Positions 10,251 to 19,935 of a stretch of DNA of 64,000 bases are shown here, one piece after another. Location: positions 7,440,001-7,504,000 of the forward strand of contig NC_134756.1 in assembly GCF_050436995.1 (NCBI RefSeq). The letters are read 5' to 3'. This DNA comes from Anticarsia gemmatalis (lineage: Eukaryota; Arthropoda; Insecta; Lepidoptera; Erebidae). The notes below the pieces were generated by a model, which saw nothing but the letters and a program-made list of their open reading frames with translations, made no database searches and was not told where the DNA came from. Position 1 is the stretch's first letter; every line of letters begins with the position of its first letter. The position numbers were made by a program, and so were the translations under genes.

Positions 10251-11338
10251 AAATTTTCCTCATTTTCCTCAGACTCTACGTAATTTTCGTACATTTCCTG
10301 ATCGTCCATATCTATACATTCGTTATATGTTTCATAATCCTCATATTCGTCTATGTTATTTTGTTTTACTGCCGTTCGCATGGAGACGTCCGTGTTAGGC
10401 TTAGGTGTTGTATTTTGCGGGAAACGATTCTGATTTAATTGATTTGGTATCCCGAATTTAAATTGATGATTGGGATTTTGTTTGAAAAATCCGCTTTGTT
10501 TATAATTATTAACTGCTCTAGGCAATTGTTGTTGCGGGTGACGGAATTGATTAGGTTGTCCTAACTTGTTAGGCTGAGGGAATCTCATTTGATTATTAAC
10601 GGGATTATTTCTATTAAATAGATTAGGGAATGTCTTATGCTGAGAGTTTTGTGGAATATTATTATTTATGCCGAATTTAAATTGACTTTGTGGCGTTGGT
10701 ATGATAGGTTTAGATTGCAATGGTTTATGGTTCGATTTATTTTTAGATTGATATTGCGTTTGGAAATTGACCTCCTCTGTTACGACACTTAGTGCACTTT
10801 CCAGCGAGGTGCATTTGTTCAATCTTACGAATCGAAGCATTTCCTCGGGTAAGTTATATAAAAATACGTTTAACGCGGTATTGTTGTATATAATATACTT
10901 AGCTGCTTTAATGCCTTCGTCAGTTAAAAGGTTGACTTTAGATATTAAAGATGATCTTATATTCTGTATTCTATGGCAGAACTCAATATACGTTTCTCCT
11001 TGTTTTATCTTAAGATTCTCTAGTTCTATGGCAATACAGGCTTCAGTGCGTGGATCGCCAAAATGCTGTACAAATAATCTTTTTAACTCCTCCCATGAGA
11101 ACACATTTTCTCTTTCACTAATTAATATGGCCGCTTTGCCTATTAATCTGCTGGTAATGCAGTGATATAAATAGATATCTTGAGCGGGATTGTTTTCCCC
11201 TCTAAATGACTTAATTACATATTCACATTTAGTTATAAATAAGTTTAACAATTTCCCGTCGCCATCAAAGCGTGGGATAATCGCTTGAATTTCCTTAGGA
11301 ATAAGTTGAATTGTATTTGTTGGCTCATTTGTTGCCAT
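10214..11338 (-). CDS. Gag structural polyprotein
   Basis: The product has 374 residues and starts at an ATG in good context (A at -3, G at +4). Residues about 15-190 are a predominantly helical capsid-like region of the Ty3/gypsy type, including the WEELKRLFVQHFGDP stretch at 82-96 and the tract around QGETYIEFCHRIQ at 113-125. Residues about 195-315 are Asn-, Gln- and Pro-rich with two near-identical QFKFGI motifs (219-224 and 292-297). The C-terminus is strongly acidic (about 329-362). No CCHC zinc knuckle is present, as is common for errantivirus Gags; the basic Asn/Gln-rich part may bind RNA instead. The stop at 10214-10216 is bypassed by -1 frameshifting at 10250-10256 to make Gag-Pol. 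No break is seen. Confidence 0.92.
   Translation of the reverse strand: MATNEPTNTIQLIPKEIQAIIPRFDGDGKLLNLFITKCEYVIKSFRGENNPAQDIYLYHCITSRLIGKAAILISERENVFSWEELKRLFVQHFGDPRTEACIAIELENLKIKQGETYIEFCHRIQNIRSSLISKVNLLTDEGIKAAKYIIYNNTALNVFLYNLPEEMLRFVRLNKCTSLESALSVVTEEVNFQTQYQSKNKSNHKPLQSKPIIPTPQSQFKFGINNNIPQNSQHKTFPNLFNRNNPVNNQMRFPQPNKLGQPNQFRHPQQQLPRAVNNYKQSGFFKQNPNHQFKFGIPNQLNQNRFPQNTTPKPNTDVSMRTAVKQNNIDEYEDYETYNECIDMDDQEMYENYVESEENEENFTIEASPDDHRK
10250..10256 (-). promoter_or_regulatory. -1 ribosomal frameshift heptamer A AAT TTT
   Basis: In the gag frame the codons AAT (N362) and TTT (F363), preceded by A, form XXXYYYZ (AAATTTT). The -1 frame is closed by TGA codons just upstream and becomes open only two codons before this heptamer. 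It then stays open to 6528. This fits programmed -1 frameshifting for Gag-Pol. I did not fold the downstream RNA, so a stimulatory stem or pseudoknot is untested. Confidence 0.85.
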
Positions 11339-11692
11339 TTTTACAAATATATATTATTTTTAGGGCAAAAGATTAATAAAGTATATTCGGCGATTTTTGT
11401 CCGATATATACGCTTAAACTAAGTGTAGATTCGGCTATGTTTGTCCGAAAAGACACGTTCCTATACTAATTGTAGATTTCGCGATTTTTGTCGAAAAATA
11501 CAAGTAAATACTATAACTAATTGTAGATTTCGCGATTTTTGTCGAAAAATACAAGTGAAAACTATAACTAATCGTAGATTCCGCGATTTTGACCGAAAAT
11601 ACGAGTGGATATATCAACTTAGCGATGTTTGGTCCAGTTAGATATATAAGGATAGACACGGGGTTATGGAAACAGTGCGAATAAGGATTTAC
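11339..11692 (-). other. Gag leader downstream of the splice donor, free of ATG
   Basis: The 354 bases between the leader splice donor and the gag start contain no ATG on the coding strand. A scanning or re-initiating ribosome that passes the leader uORF would therefore next meet the gag ATG at 11338. The segment contains the tandem repeats at 11385-11640 and would be removed from env mRNA as intron. Confidence 0.7.
11385..11640 (-). repeat. Leader tandem repeats, about five units of 44-51 bp
   Basis: Unit starts are near 11385, 11429, 11476, 11527 and 11578, and a partial unit runs to 11640. Units 3 and 4 (51 bp each) differ at only a few bases; the outer units are more diverged. On the plus strand each has a core like ATTTCGCGATTTTTGTCG followed by AAAAATAC. 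Small open frames on both strands here are a by-product of the repeats. The position, between the primer binding site and gag, is where gypsy carries its Su(Hw) insulator repeats, but the unit sequence is different. Confidence 0.88.
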
Positions 11693-11696
11693 TCAC
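11691..11696 (-). other. Candidate splice donor for env subgenomic RNA (GTGAGT)
   Basis: GTGAGT lies on the minus strand with the exon ending at 11697. The intron side matches the consensus well; the last exon base is T rather than G. It is the donor I find between primer binding site and gag that gives an in-frame leader ATG for env. Confidence 0.65.
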
Positions 11697-11716
11697 AGTA
11701 ATCTGCTGCTGCCCAT
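11693..11716 (-). CDS. Leader uORF / presumed first coding exon of env
   Basis: An ATG at 11716-11714 sits in strong context (G at -3 and G at +4). In unspliced RNA it reads seven codons and stops at TGA 11695-11693, which lies inside the splice donor GTGAGT. If the donor is used, 20 coding bases (11716-11697) are joined in phase to 6590 and the ATG becomes the start of env, supplying a basic residue and two leucines ahead of the hydrophobic run. Both readings are inferences from frame and motif. Confidence 0.6.
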   Translation of the reverse strand: MGSSRLL

Positions 11717-11880
11717 GCCGAGTTGCTGTCTTGAACGATGTTAGCGAGATGCTGCTGCTGCCCGATGCGGTATTTGACGAAATTTGTAAGTTCTTCGAAT
11801 CTTAGTCAGGCTGTTAGTTGCCGCGGAGTACCGATTTTTGTGTACGGAACGACGAACTTTACGCGAACTTAAGATCCGAC

Positions 11881-11892
11881 CCGACTGCGCCA
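11881..11892 (-). other. Primer binding site, tRNA-Ser type
   Basis: On the coding strand TGGCGCAGTCGG begins with the last base of the 5' LTR. It is complementary to the 3' end of insect tRNA-Ser (CCGACTGCGCCA) over 12 bases. The same tRNA is used by several Drosophila errantiviruses such as 297 and 17.6. Gypsy itself uses tRNA-Lys. Confidence 0.85.
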
Positions 11893-12258
11893 GTCAAATT
11901 AATGGACAGCACTTTATTTAAAAAAATATATTTATTTTATTAAAATAAAGGTGTGCTCGCAGAGCATCAAGCCGAGACAATTACAGGAACAGAACTGGAT
12001 TATGGTACAAATGACAAAGCTTTTATACATGTGATTTTAGTCACGTGGTATCCGCTATGGCGTGATACATACAATCATGGTATTCATAAATGGTCTTAAC
12101 AGTGAACAAGTAATCGTAAATCAAATGGTTATAGTTTTGGCGCTCATTAAAGTTACAGTAATTGACCAACTAGCATTTGACACCGTAACTCTAACCCATT
12201 GATTATTGTTCTCTAACCTATTGCTATTGTTTGTAGAGGCCTAGCAGGATGCATAACT
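11892..12258 (-). repeat. 5' LTR of the retrovirus (367 bp)
   Basis: It matches 4529-4895 along its full length by eye. On the coding strand it begins AGTTATGC at 12258 and ends at 11892. It carries the promoter (TATA 12020-12027, initiator A near 11996). A copy of the last env codons lies at 12213-12258, outside any env frame in this position. R would begin near 11996, giving a leader of about 658 bases to the gag ATG. Confidence 0.97.
12020..12027 (-). promoter_or_regulatory. TATA box of the 5' LTR promoter
   Basis: TATAAAAG on the minus strand is 31 bases upstream of the A in TCCAGTT (11996), a normal TATA-to-initiator spacing. This predicts the start of viral RNA near 11996. An ATG soon after the start opens a short frame of about 11 codons within R. 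Confidence 0.65.
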
Positions 12259-12262
12259 AGCT
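12259..12262. repeat. Target-site duplication, right copy (AGCT)
   Basis: It repeats 4525-4528. Removing the element and one copy joins the host sequences on either side at this site. Confidence 0.9.
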
Positions 12263-12396
12263 TGTGGGGAAGCTAAGTGTGTTTATTTATACTTTTATAT
12301 TTCATGGTTCTTAGAAAATAACTGTAAATGTGTAGATAATTTTATCTTATTACTATCGGACTGACTTTAACTGAAAGCGTTAAAAGACCTTATCAG

Positions 12397-13030
12397 TACC
12401 GCGATTCTGTACAACTATCGAGTATCGACTACCGAGTAGCTATCGAAAAATTTTGTATGAAAAATTGATCAGCGCCCCTAGCGGATTTTCGCAACAACTA
12501 TGTTCTTCAATGGCGCCATTTCCCACCAAACATTAAAATAAAATAAAATTAAATAAATTATTTTTTTTAGCTGGAGCGCACTTAGGGGCAATTCGAAATT
12601 CGAATTTCGAAATAAAATGTTCTTTCCATTTTTAATTTTAATAAATTATTTAAATATTCTTTATTAGATAATTTTAGGAAGACGAGGCCAACGAGGCTGA
12701 AAAGGTATTGTCTCCTTTGTCTACTTCAACGTAGAAAAAAAAATGACGCTGATTCTTTTTTTGAATAATATAGAATAATACCTTTTATGATTATTTTTTA
12801 TCCACTATATAATATATTTAAAATTAGTTTATACACAATTATTACCCAATTTTATTTAAAGAACAAATTTTCAGAACGAATCTTTTTCTCACTTTAAATG
12901 TCAAGTTTTCGATACTCGATAGGTCGCGATTCTCTGCCGGATTGCTGCCGGTTTCCTAACGAGTAGCTCGATAGTAATGTATGGTATTCGATAGCGTGAC
13001 GTTAGTATCGAATGTACAGAATCGAGGTAC
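12397..13030. mobile_element. Foldback MITE copy 1
   Basis: The left end GTACCGCGATTCTGTAC and the right end GTACAGAATCGAGGTAC form near-perfect terminal inverted repeats about 634 bp apart. Subterminal segments such as ATTTTGTATGAAAAATTGATCAGCGCC are shared with the other copies. The AT-rich middle (about 12530-12890) has no counterpart in the short copies and may be an insertion or the longer parental interior. It holds a 20-bp palindrome of TTCGAA units near 12593. There is no coding capacity. Confidence 0.65.
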
Positions 13031-13215
13031 AGTGCCTCGATTCTCTACTACTATCGACTACCGACAACCGAACTGTCATCGAGAAATTTTGTATGAAAAT
13101 CTGATCAGCGCCTCTGACGGGTGTCGTAGGAAACATTTTGGCAGTACATTCTAAATGTCAAATGTCGATAGCTAGCCGGTTGTCGGTAGTCGATAGTGGT
13201 ACAGAATCGAGGTAC
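13031..13215. mobile_element. Foldback MITE copy 2, abutting copy 1
   Basis: This is a 185-bp unit with an outer end CCTCGATTCTCTACTACTATC and, inverted, GATAGTGGTACAGAATCGAGG. The arms of about 45 bp include CGACTACCGACAACCG. The interior carries the family segment around CTGATCAGCGCCTCTGACGG. It directly follows copy 1 with a shared GAGGTACAGTGCCTC junction. Confidence 0.7.
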
Positions 13216-15842
13216 AGGAAAGGAAAAATAGTATATTTTCCTTAAGAGCTATAAGCTCACTAAGAGCTATAACTCGGGTTACAAAAATATCAATTAATCA
13301 TTTATTCGCTTAGTAACAATATTGGCGAATGGCGATCAATAAAATAAAACAAAGCACTCTACATCACTTTACAATTCTGAGTTAGGTACTTGTTCTGGAC
13401 ATGTTTATATAAATCAGGAGCGTAAATTCCTAATTGAATTAAAGGGCAATCGGATTAAAAGGGATAAATTATGTACGTTTCAAGCCCAGTGCTCCACCAC
13501 CTAGTGTTTAGACCGAGATGGATTTACCTAATTCACTATTCGGACCAATTTAAAACCGAATGAATGAAAGATTAAAAGGGAAAGGTTTGGACTACAGTAG
13601 CTCGTTTGTATAGTTCGTGGAACACTAACATATTAACGTAATATTGTTTCGATTACTTTACAATGGTACTTTACAACATTGGTCGGCTATGTATGTTTGT
13701 GTATTTGAAAAGTATTGACTTTTTCACGTAAGGAAAGCAATATGAAGACATTTCCGTGCTCAAGTAATTTTACCTAAAGCAGTACTCCATAAAGATACAA
13801 AATTAAAACCGAATTTTTGTCCAAAAATATAACCCGAACAAATTATGAGACAAAATATTTACCCGCCCATTTTTTTATACGCTACATTGATTACGAACTC
13901 ATTCATACAACCGTTTAGAAGCTTACAAGTCACTTAATCAACAAACGGAAGGTTTTACTCATTGTTATCTTCTTTTGTTAGCTCCCCACTCCGAATTTAT
14001 TACGTAGCAATAACTCAAATAAGTGAATTCGCTTTTATGTAGAAGAAAAAACTTATAAAACTCTCTGGTCTACTGCCTGAAACCGAACAATGGCCCTTCA
14101 AAGATGCCGGTCACGTTTTGTCGCCTTAAAAATGCGACGCATAAATCCATAAAGTACTCGAAAGTATTACTATTCCTTCTCGGTTTTTCCTTTGAACTGC
14201 ATATTATTATATTAGATTTTTCCTTCACTAGCACCCCTAAAACATCCACGAAGAAATAGATTCTGATTTTTATTACTTGCAGTGAATAAATTTTGTTTTA
14301 ATCAAATAAAAGTCAGCTAAGACAGTCTGGTATCGGCTTAAATAAATATAAAACTTTTGTATTGATTATATGTACAATAGTTAAATTCCATCTGTATTTT
14401 AGTTACAGCATTTTACAAAGCTATATGAGTATTGTTATATAATTTCTAATTAATCAAGTAAAAATAAGAACTTATAGTTTAGCGAATGCCTTTGACGTGT
14501 GCTATTAACTAGATTAATAAATTGTTCCAATAAATAAATAGTACATATTCTGATGGTTAAAATTTTTAAAACAAATAAATAATTCAAATATGTATAATGA
14601 ATAAACTTCAGACAGCAACATCGTTTTGCTAGAAGAGGCTAAAATGTGGAGAGTTGAGAATCTAATATTAATAACCTAGATTTATTCATTAGCTTTCGTA
14701 CTAGCAAGTTGAGTAATATTTAATTAAATAAATACGTTAATCTTTATTCGAAAAACACTATAATGTTCAGTAATAATCATTTAATTCCCGATATAGGGCA
14801 ATTGGACATGTACAACTAGTCGACCATATGAAATAACTATGTAAATAGCAATATTCGAGGAAAACTACCGCGCCCTTTGCAACAGTTTTAAAGGATTAAT
14901 TTAATAACAAATGTATGTACATGACGCATATCAATTACATCCAATTTGGACTCCACTTCATCAGATATCGTAACACAGTTTAATTATAGCACCCATATTA
15001 CTCAGTAGACAATGTAAATTAATTTGTTTACTAGAATAATTGGCATCATTTGCATACATTTTCTATGACCTTAGCTTGTATCCAATTATTCCAATCAAAG
15101 TTCATTGCAAGGGCTCGTGAAAGTCGACAAATATTTGTCAATATATTTGTATTAGGACGGAATGTGTAACAGTTTGTACTGATTATGCATAATTCATGCG
15201 CCAAGCTAAATAAACATCGTATCTGGAATGCTAACAAACTGAGGTGTGTACAATAGTCAATAGTGAGACGCGGAGACGGCATACCGATTGTCGATCTGCA
15301 TATTCGAATACCTAAGTGATATTCCAACTATCCCGCCTCCCATGACTCTCTATACAAACTGAAACATCATAAAATCCATGGAATGCCGATAACGGCCGAC
15401 CCCACTCTCTGCGCACGGTAACGTGTCAATGTATTGAATTTCAAAGATGATTAATGGGATTACTTGAATTCTCGGACCTATTCTATTTCGTTGTTGTTTT
15501 GAAGTGCGCATTCTGAAAGTTAGGGTTGTGAGTAGTTGTGACGCATCACACACGTGTTAGTCTGTTAGATACAAAAAACCCGTCATAGTACCAATCATTT
15601 TATACAAATCTTAAAAGTAAGTTTCGTAAAAGTTTATCTGAGATTTATAGCTACATCTGAACCAATCTTGAACTGTCTAATCAGCGTTGTTTCGGAGGAG
15701 GAAAGTCTTGTACCAAAAGTTGCCTCATGACTCATGGTGCACGAGATTGGATACAAGGGAAAAGGATATAATATATTATTACGTTAGTACATTTCTTCTA
15801 TGACTCACCGTCGAAGTATTTTACTTTCGTAACCTAAATATT

Positions 15843-16157
15843 GAGCAGTGATAGCCGAGTGGTATAAGTTGACACCTCCCACGCAAGTGGTCGCAGGTTC
15901 GAACCCAAGGCAACACACCAATGACTTTTCGAAGTTATGTGTGTATTAGAAATAATTGTCACATGCTCCAACGGTGAAGGAAAACATCGTGAGGAAACCT
16001 TGCATGCCTAAAATTTGTTTAATACATTTATTGAGGGCATGCAAAGTCCCCAACCCGCACTTGGCCAGCGTGGTGGACTCAAGGCCTAACCCCTTCCTCA
16101 TTACGGGAGGAGACCCTTGCCCAGCAGTGGGACAGTAATGGGTTAAATTTATTATTA
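15843..16157 (+). mobile_element. Intact tRNA-derived SINE
   Basis: A 315-bp element is flanked by 13-bp duplications TAACCTAAATATT at 15830-15842 and 16158-16170. The head has RNA polymerase III boxes: A box TAGCCGAGTGG (15852-15862) and B box GGTTCGAACCC (15896-15906). The body contains GGAAAACATCGTGAGGAAACC, and the 3' end GCCCAGCAGTGGGACAGTAATGGG is followed by an ATT-repeat tail. This is a lepidopteran SINE type and a main reason for the taxonomic call. The open frame at 15956-16138 is inside it and is not a gene. Confidence 0.88.
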
Positions 16158-16170
16158 TAACCTAAATATT

Positions 16171-19100
16171 ATGTAAATTTACTTGTTTCAAAAGACCCTT
16201 TGAACCATAAAAATGGACCATTAATTTGCCATTTTGATATTATGTCAAACTTTTATATTTTCTATTCGGTGTAATACATTTGTTTTTAAAAGTAACTACT
16301 ATAACCCCAAACTGAATTAAGTAACCTAATTGTTCAAACATTCAGTCTCTATTACTTTTAATTAATTATACACTGAATTCGTAAACAACCACTGAAATTT
16401 ATGTTTCCACGTGGAATGACTGGCTGAGTTATTATTCAAAGAACGAAGAAATTCAATTTGATTAATTAATCCTCTGTACACAAGTATTCATATTGTTGTA
16501 AATATCTTGTAAATTTGTTAGTTTTATTCTTACGATTAAGTGCGAAGTGATCGAGTTCATTGACCTCGAGACCTTAAGATTTAAACCTTACCTAATTTTA
16601 CGCCTATTTATTAAAAATACTGGCAGCATCTTAGCAGACGAACATAAAGTAAGTGACTGTCGAAATGTTAATATTTTTTTATGTAAAAACGTACGCATAA
16701 AACTCAGTATTAAATATTTAAGGGTTAAATTCCCAAAGGGTAGACCATTGTCATGTTCATGTCTACTATGCAATGCACCTTTATGCACTTTAAAACACAT
16801 TACATAGTTTGCCACTCAGCGCCCGAGGCGTAATGTAGGGACGAATCATTTACCGACCAAAATGAATCAATATTTTTTTCAACAGCAAGTTCCCATCGCA
16901 CTTTATCCCACCTGGGATTTGTCCCCAGCAGCATTACTCATTTCATGCTACCATTAATCCAAAGAGGCGATAAAATGAATAATAACAATGCAATATGAAA
17001 ACATATTTTGGAAAAGAAAAAGCTTATTTCACAGTGTGTGCACATCCTGCTATATCTCGTATGATTTCTCAAGAGCGTAGCAAAAAATATTTTGCTGGCA
17101 TCTACCACATTGTAACAATTTTACATAAAGGAAGAATATTTTTCTTTTATTTCTAGAGGCAATAATGTCTGGTTTTCTCTGCTTATCTAGCTAAGAGTTT
17201 TTATATACTTTTCGTGTGTATATCGACAAAATACTTGTATTGTTCGCGCTTACGTATCACAAACTTTTATGATAATAAAATAATATATACTGTATCAAGA
17301 GGTTTCACAATTCATAGCCTAAAAGCTTCTGTTCAGACTGTGTAAATACAATGACAAATAACAATACAATTTATGTCGATAAAAATATTGAATGCTATAA
17401 ACCTAGAACTGATTCTTTTTGTACACATCACCATCATATTATTTAAGTTCACAATAATTTTGAGTCAACAAATAATTTTTTTCACCTAAAAAATGCATTA
17501 AAACATAGCGTTTATTTAGAATCTGGAACTGGTCAGATAGTAAACAAAAATCTGTATGTTAGTACCTCCCTAATTAGCAATGTGTACTCAGTCGGAGGGG
17601 ACTTTTGCACTAATTACGATTAGCGAGGGATGGTCAAACGTGCATACCGTTGCCCGGCAACTAACATTTTAGAGGGTAAAGAGATGAATGTCAGTTCAAA
17701 TTGTTCAATAAGTATGTAAGTAAACTATTTTGCTGTAACGAAATAAAACAATAACAAATCATTTCATATTAAAAGATGTTTTTAGCTTTGGGTATTTTTA
17801 GTTTTATAAGACTAGAAATGGGTCTATTGATGCTTATTATAGATTATAAAACTTTTGTACAAATTTAAGTAAAAATGTTTTTCATTTTACCTCACACAAA
17901 AAAGTACATAAAGGAGCTTGAAACGAAAATCCTTTAGAGCCAAACAAAACCCTGAACCCATTAGACGCGGTCAGTCTAGGTACGTACAATACAACATCAG
18001 CCACTCCAAATGAAATATTTTCTCAGTACAATAAACATTTGTTGAATTCATAAAGTTTTCTCATAGGCCGACTTTTTCCCCTGCCGTTTCGGATGCCCAA
18101 AAGTGTGAAAGCATGTTGTACAAGAGAGAAACCCGGGAAAGGGGAATGTCTCCCACATGACAGGCATCACCTCGGGCGACGCTGCTTTTTACCGTACCAC
18201 CCTTGCCGTAAAACGGGGTCGGAATTGGGCCATCATTCCATATTACAATTTTGAATTAGCCACGTGTGGTAATCCTCTTAAAATCTAGTGGTTTAACCGG
18301 AGCGTGGTCTCTGAATTAATATCGTAAAATACAAGTATTGTTCGAAATGAATATAATTTTCTACAATTAAATCCTTCCATTGAAAATTTTAATTTTGTTA
18401 AATTTTATTGTATTAATAAGTTTAGTAACAAACCTAGCAAAGAAGATAATTTATTTGTCTGAAACCGCTGTATTATGATTCCCTAGGTATAACTTTTTGG
18501 CGTTTGAATTTGGTTATTCGTGTAGTTCAAATAAAATAGGTTTTAAACCCTTGATTCTATGATTCACAATAGAAAAAAAACTATAGGATAGGAATTTTCA
18601 TTATTCCGCACAAATGAAGTTTTATCGATAACGTGACGGCTAGTTTTAGAATTTCCTCGTAATAATGGATGGTCACATAAGCCGGTGTCTCTCCAACTCC
18701 ACATTTCATACTTGGACGGGGAATGTGAAGCACGCAATGGCCGCACGTCGAATATTGGTCACCGTCAGGTATTCCTGACTAGCTTCATTATTATTTTATA
18801 GAAATATGCTGGGAAATTGGAGTTGCCGGTAGATTTCATAAAGTGCTACAGAAAGTTTCAAAATATTTCACGAGTAAGTGTAACGTCACTGTCTATATCC
18901 AGACAACTTCTAAACAAGCGCGTAACTTCGTAACTCAGAGATGAAAGTTTAATGAATAACGTTTACTTTTACTGTCACGCTATACTAAAACGAATAATAC
19001 GTAACCTAACACCACGGGTACGCACGCTGCCGCCTATAGAGACGTATTTTCATAAAGTGTGAAAAAAGGAAGGCTCTGTTGTTCAGAGGTGCGAACCGAG

Positions 19101-19750
19101 TCTCATATTACCGATAGACAAAACGATCCGACAGCGAAAACTACCAAACTACCACAACCACAACTATCCCAAACTATCAAACTATACACAACCGTACCGC
19201 AGAAAAAACACGGTTCAGTTTTGATAGTGATTCAGTCGACTTGGGCTGTATTATTTCCGGCACAAATTATACTTTATCCTTGAAGACCCAGAATAGACAA
19301 AAGTCACCCCGCTCGACACTTTTCTCCATTGGAATATAGACTTTATTTATGAGAACAAAAATTACATTTCTGTTCTCGTTTTATTTTAGCTTCCATTGGA
19401 AAATGTCATCGCGACAGGACTAGGCGTAAGTGAACGCGTCAAAGTGTAAAATGAGGGGTTTTGCGCCGTGTCAGTGAAAGTCATTAGGAATGGAATGGAT
19501 GAAAATTGCGTGCATATTTAGGTAGCTCTCTAAGTTAATATGAACGACGTGATGAAATGAAAATGTCCCGGCGTTTTTGTCGTTTAATCTCGAGTGATTT
19601 TGGACCATTGGGAATTTGGATTTTTTTTATTAATTTTAAGCGGATGGGTGATTACTAAGGGACATTGTTCTTAGCCTCTTTGAATAGGGATGATACTGGC
19701 GGTGGCTGTGTTGTGATGAGCATTATGTAAGGTTGGTTCATCTGCGTGTG
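16171..19750. other. Non-coding stretch
   Basis: No gene is supported. Two GC-richer patches (about 16860-16990 and 18060-18250) look less random than their surroundings and could be conserved non-coding elements or old repeats. Neither holds a long frame or a recognisable motif. Confidence 0.5.
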
Positions 19751-19935
19751 CAATACGGAGTGGGTTAGGTGCAGTGCTCCGCGGTGGCTAAATCAAAGAC
19801 AACAATGGGTGGGTCGGATTGTCTGCGCGGCGCGGTGAGCACTTTGCGCCACTTTCGCTACTTTGTGGATTGTGAGAGGCGCCGTGTCGGAGGAGGTGGC
19901 TCGCGAAATTAGACCGTACCGTTGGAAAAAATGTT
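19750..19935 (+). promoter_or_regulatory. GC-rich island, possible promoter or untranslated first exon
   Basis: By eye this is among the most GC- and CpG-rich segments of the window. It includes GCGCGGCGCGGTGAGCAC near 19826-19843, which could be a donor (GCG|GTGAGC). It lies about 8.4 kb before the plus-strand exon at 28336, which has its own splice acceptor and so needs an upstream first exon. The link is inference only. Confidence 0.25.

Larger units (their letters stand above)
4529..12258 (-). mobile_element. Complete endogenous retrovirus, Ty3/gypsy errantivirus type
   Basis: A 7730-bp provirus-like element reads right to left: 5' LTR (11892-12258), primer binding site, leader with tandem repeats, gag, pol, env, polypurine tract, 3' LTR (4529-4895). 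The LTR termini on the coding strand are AGTTATGC and TTTGACT, and a 4-bp AGCT duplication flanks the element. The domain order protease, reverse transcriptase, RNase H, integrase, then an F-protein-like env is that of insect errantiviruses such as gypsy, ZAM and TED. I see no LTR mismatch, frameshift or premature stop, so the copy looks recent and structurally complete. The name of the element in its host is not known to me. It lies antisense to the two host exons seen downstream. Confidence 0.96.
12263..15829. other. Right flank of the retrovirus, non-coding apart from the MITEs
   Basis: Apart from the foldback elements at 12397-13215 I see no exon, RNA gene or further repeat. The sequence is AT-rich with short chance open frames such as 15046-15327 on the minus strand, whose composition gives no reason to call them. 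Confidence 0.55.

Noticed and set aside
11435..11659. Repetitive open frames on both strands in the leader
   Set aside because: They arise from the tandem repeats (periods of 48 and 51 are multiples of 3) and show no start context or function.
15849..15920. tRNA-like head
   Set aside because: It is part of a SINE with a 13-bp target duplication, not a functional tRNA gene.
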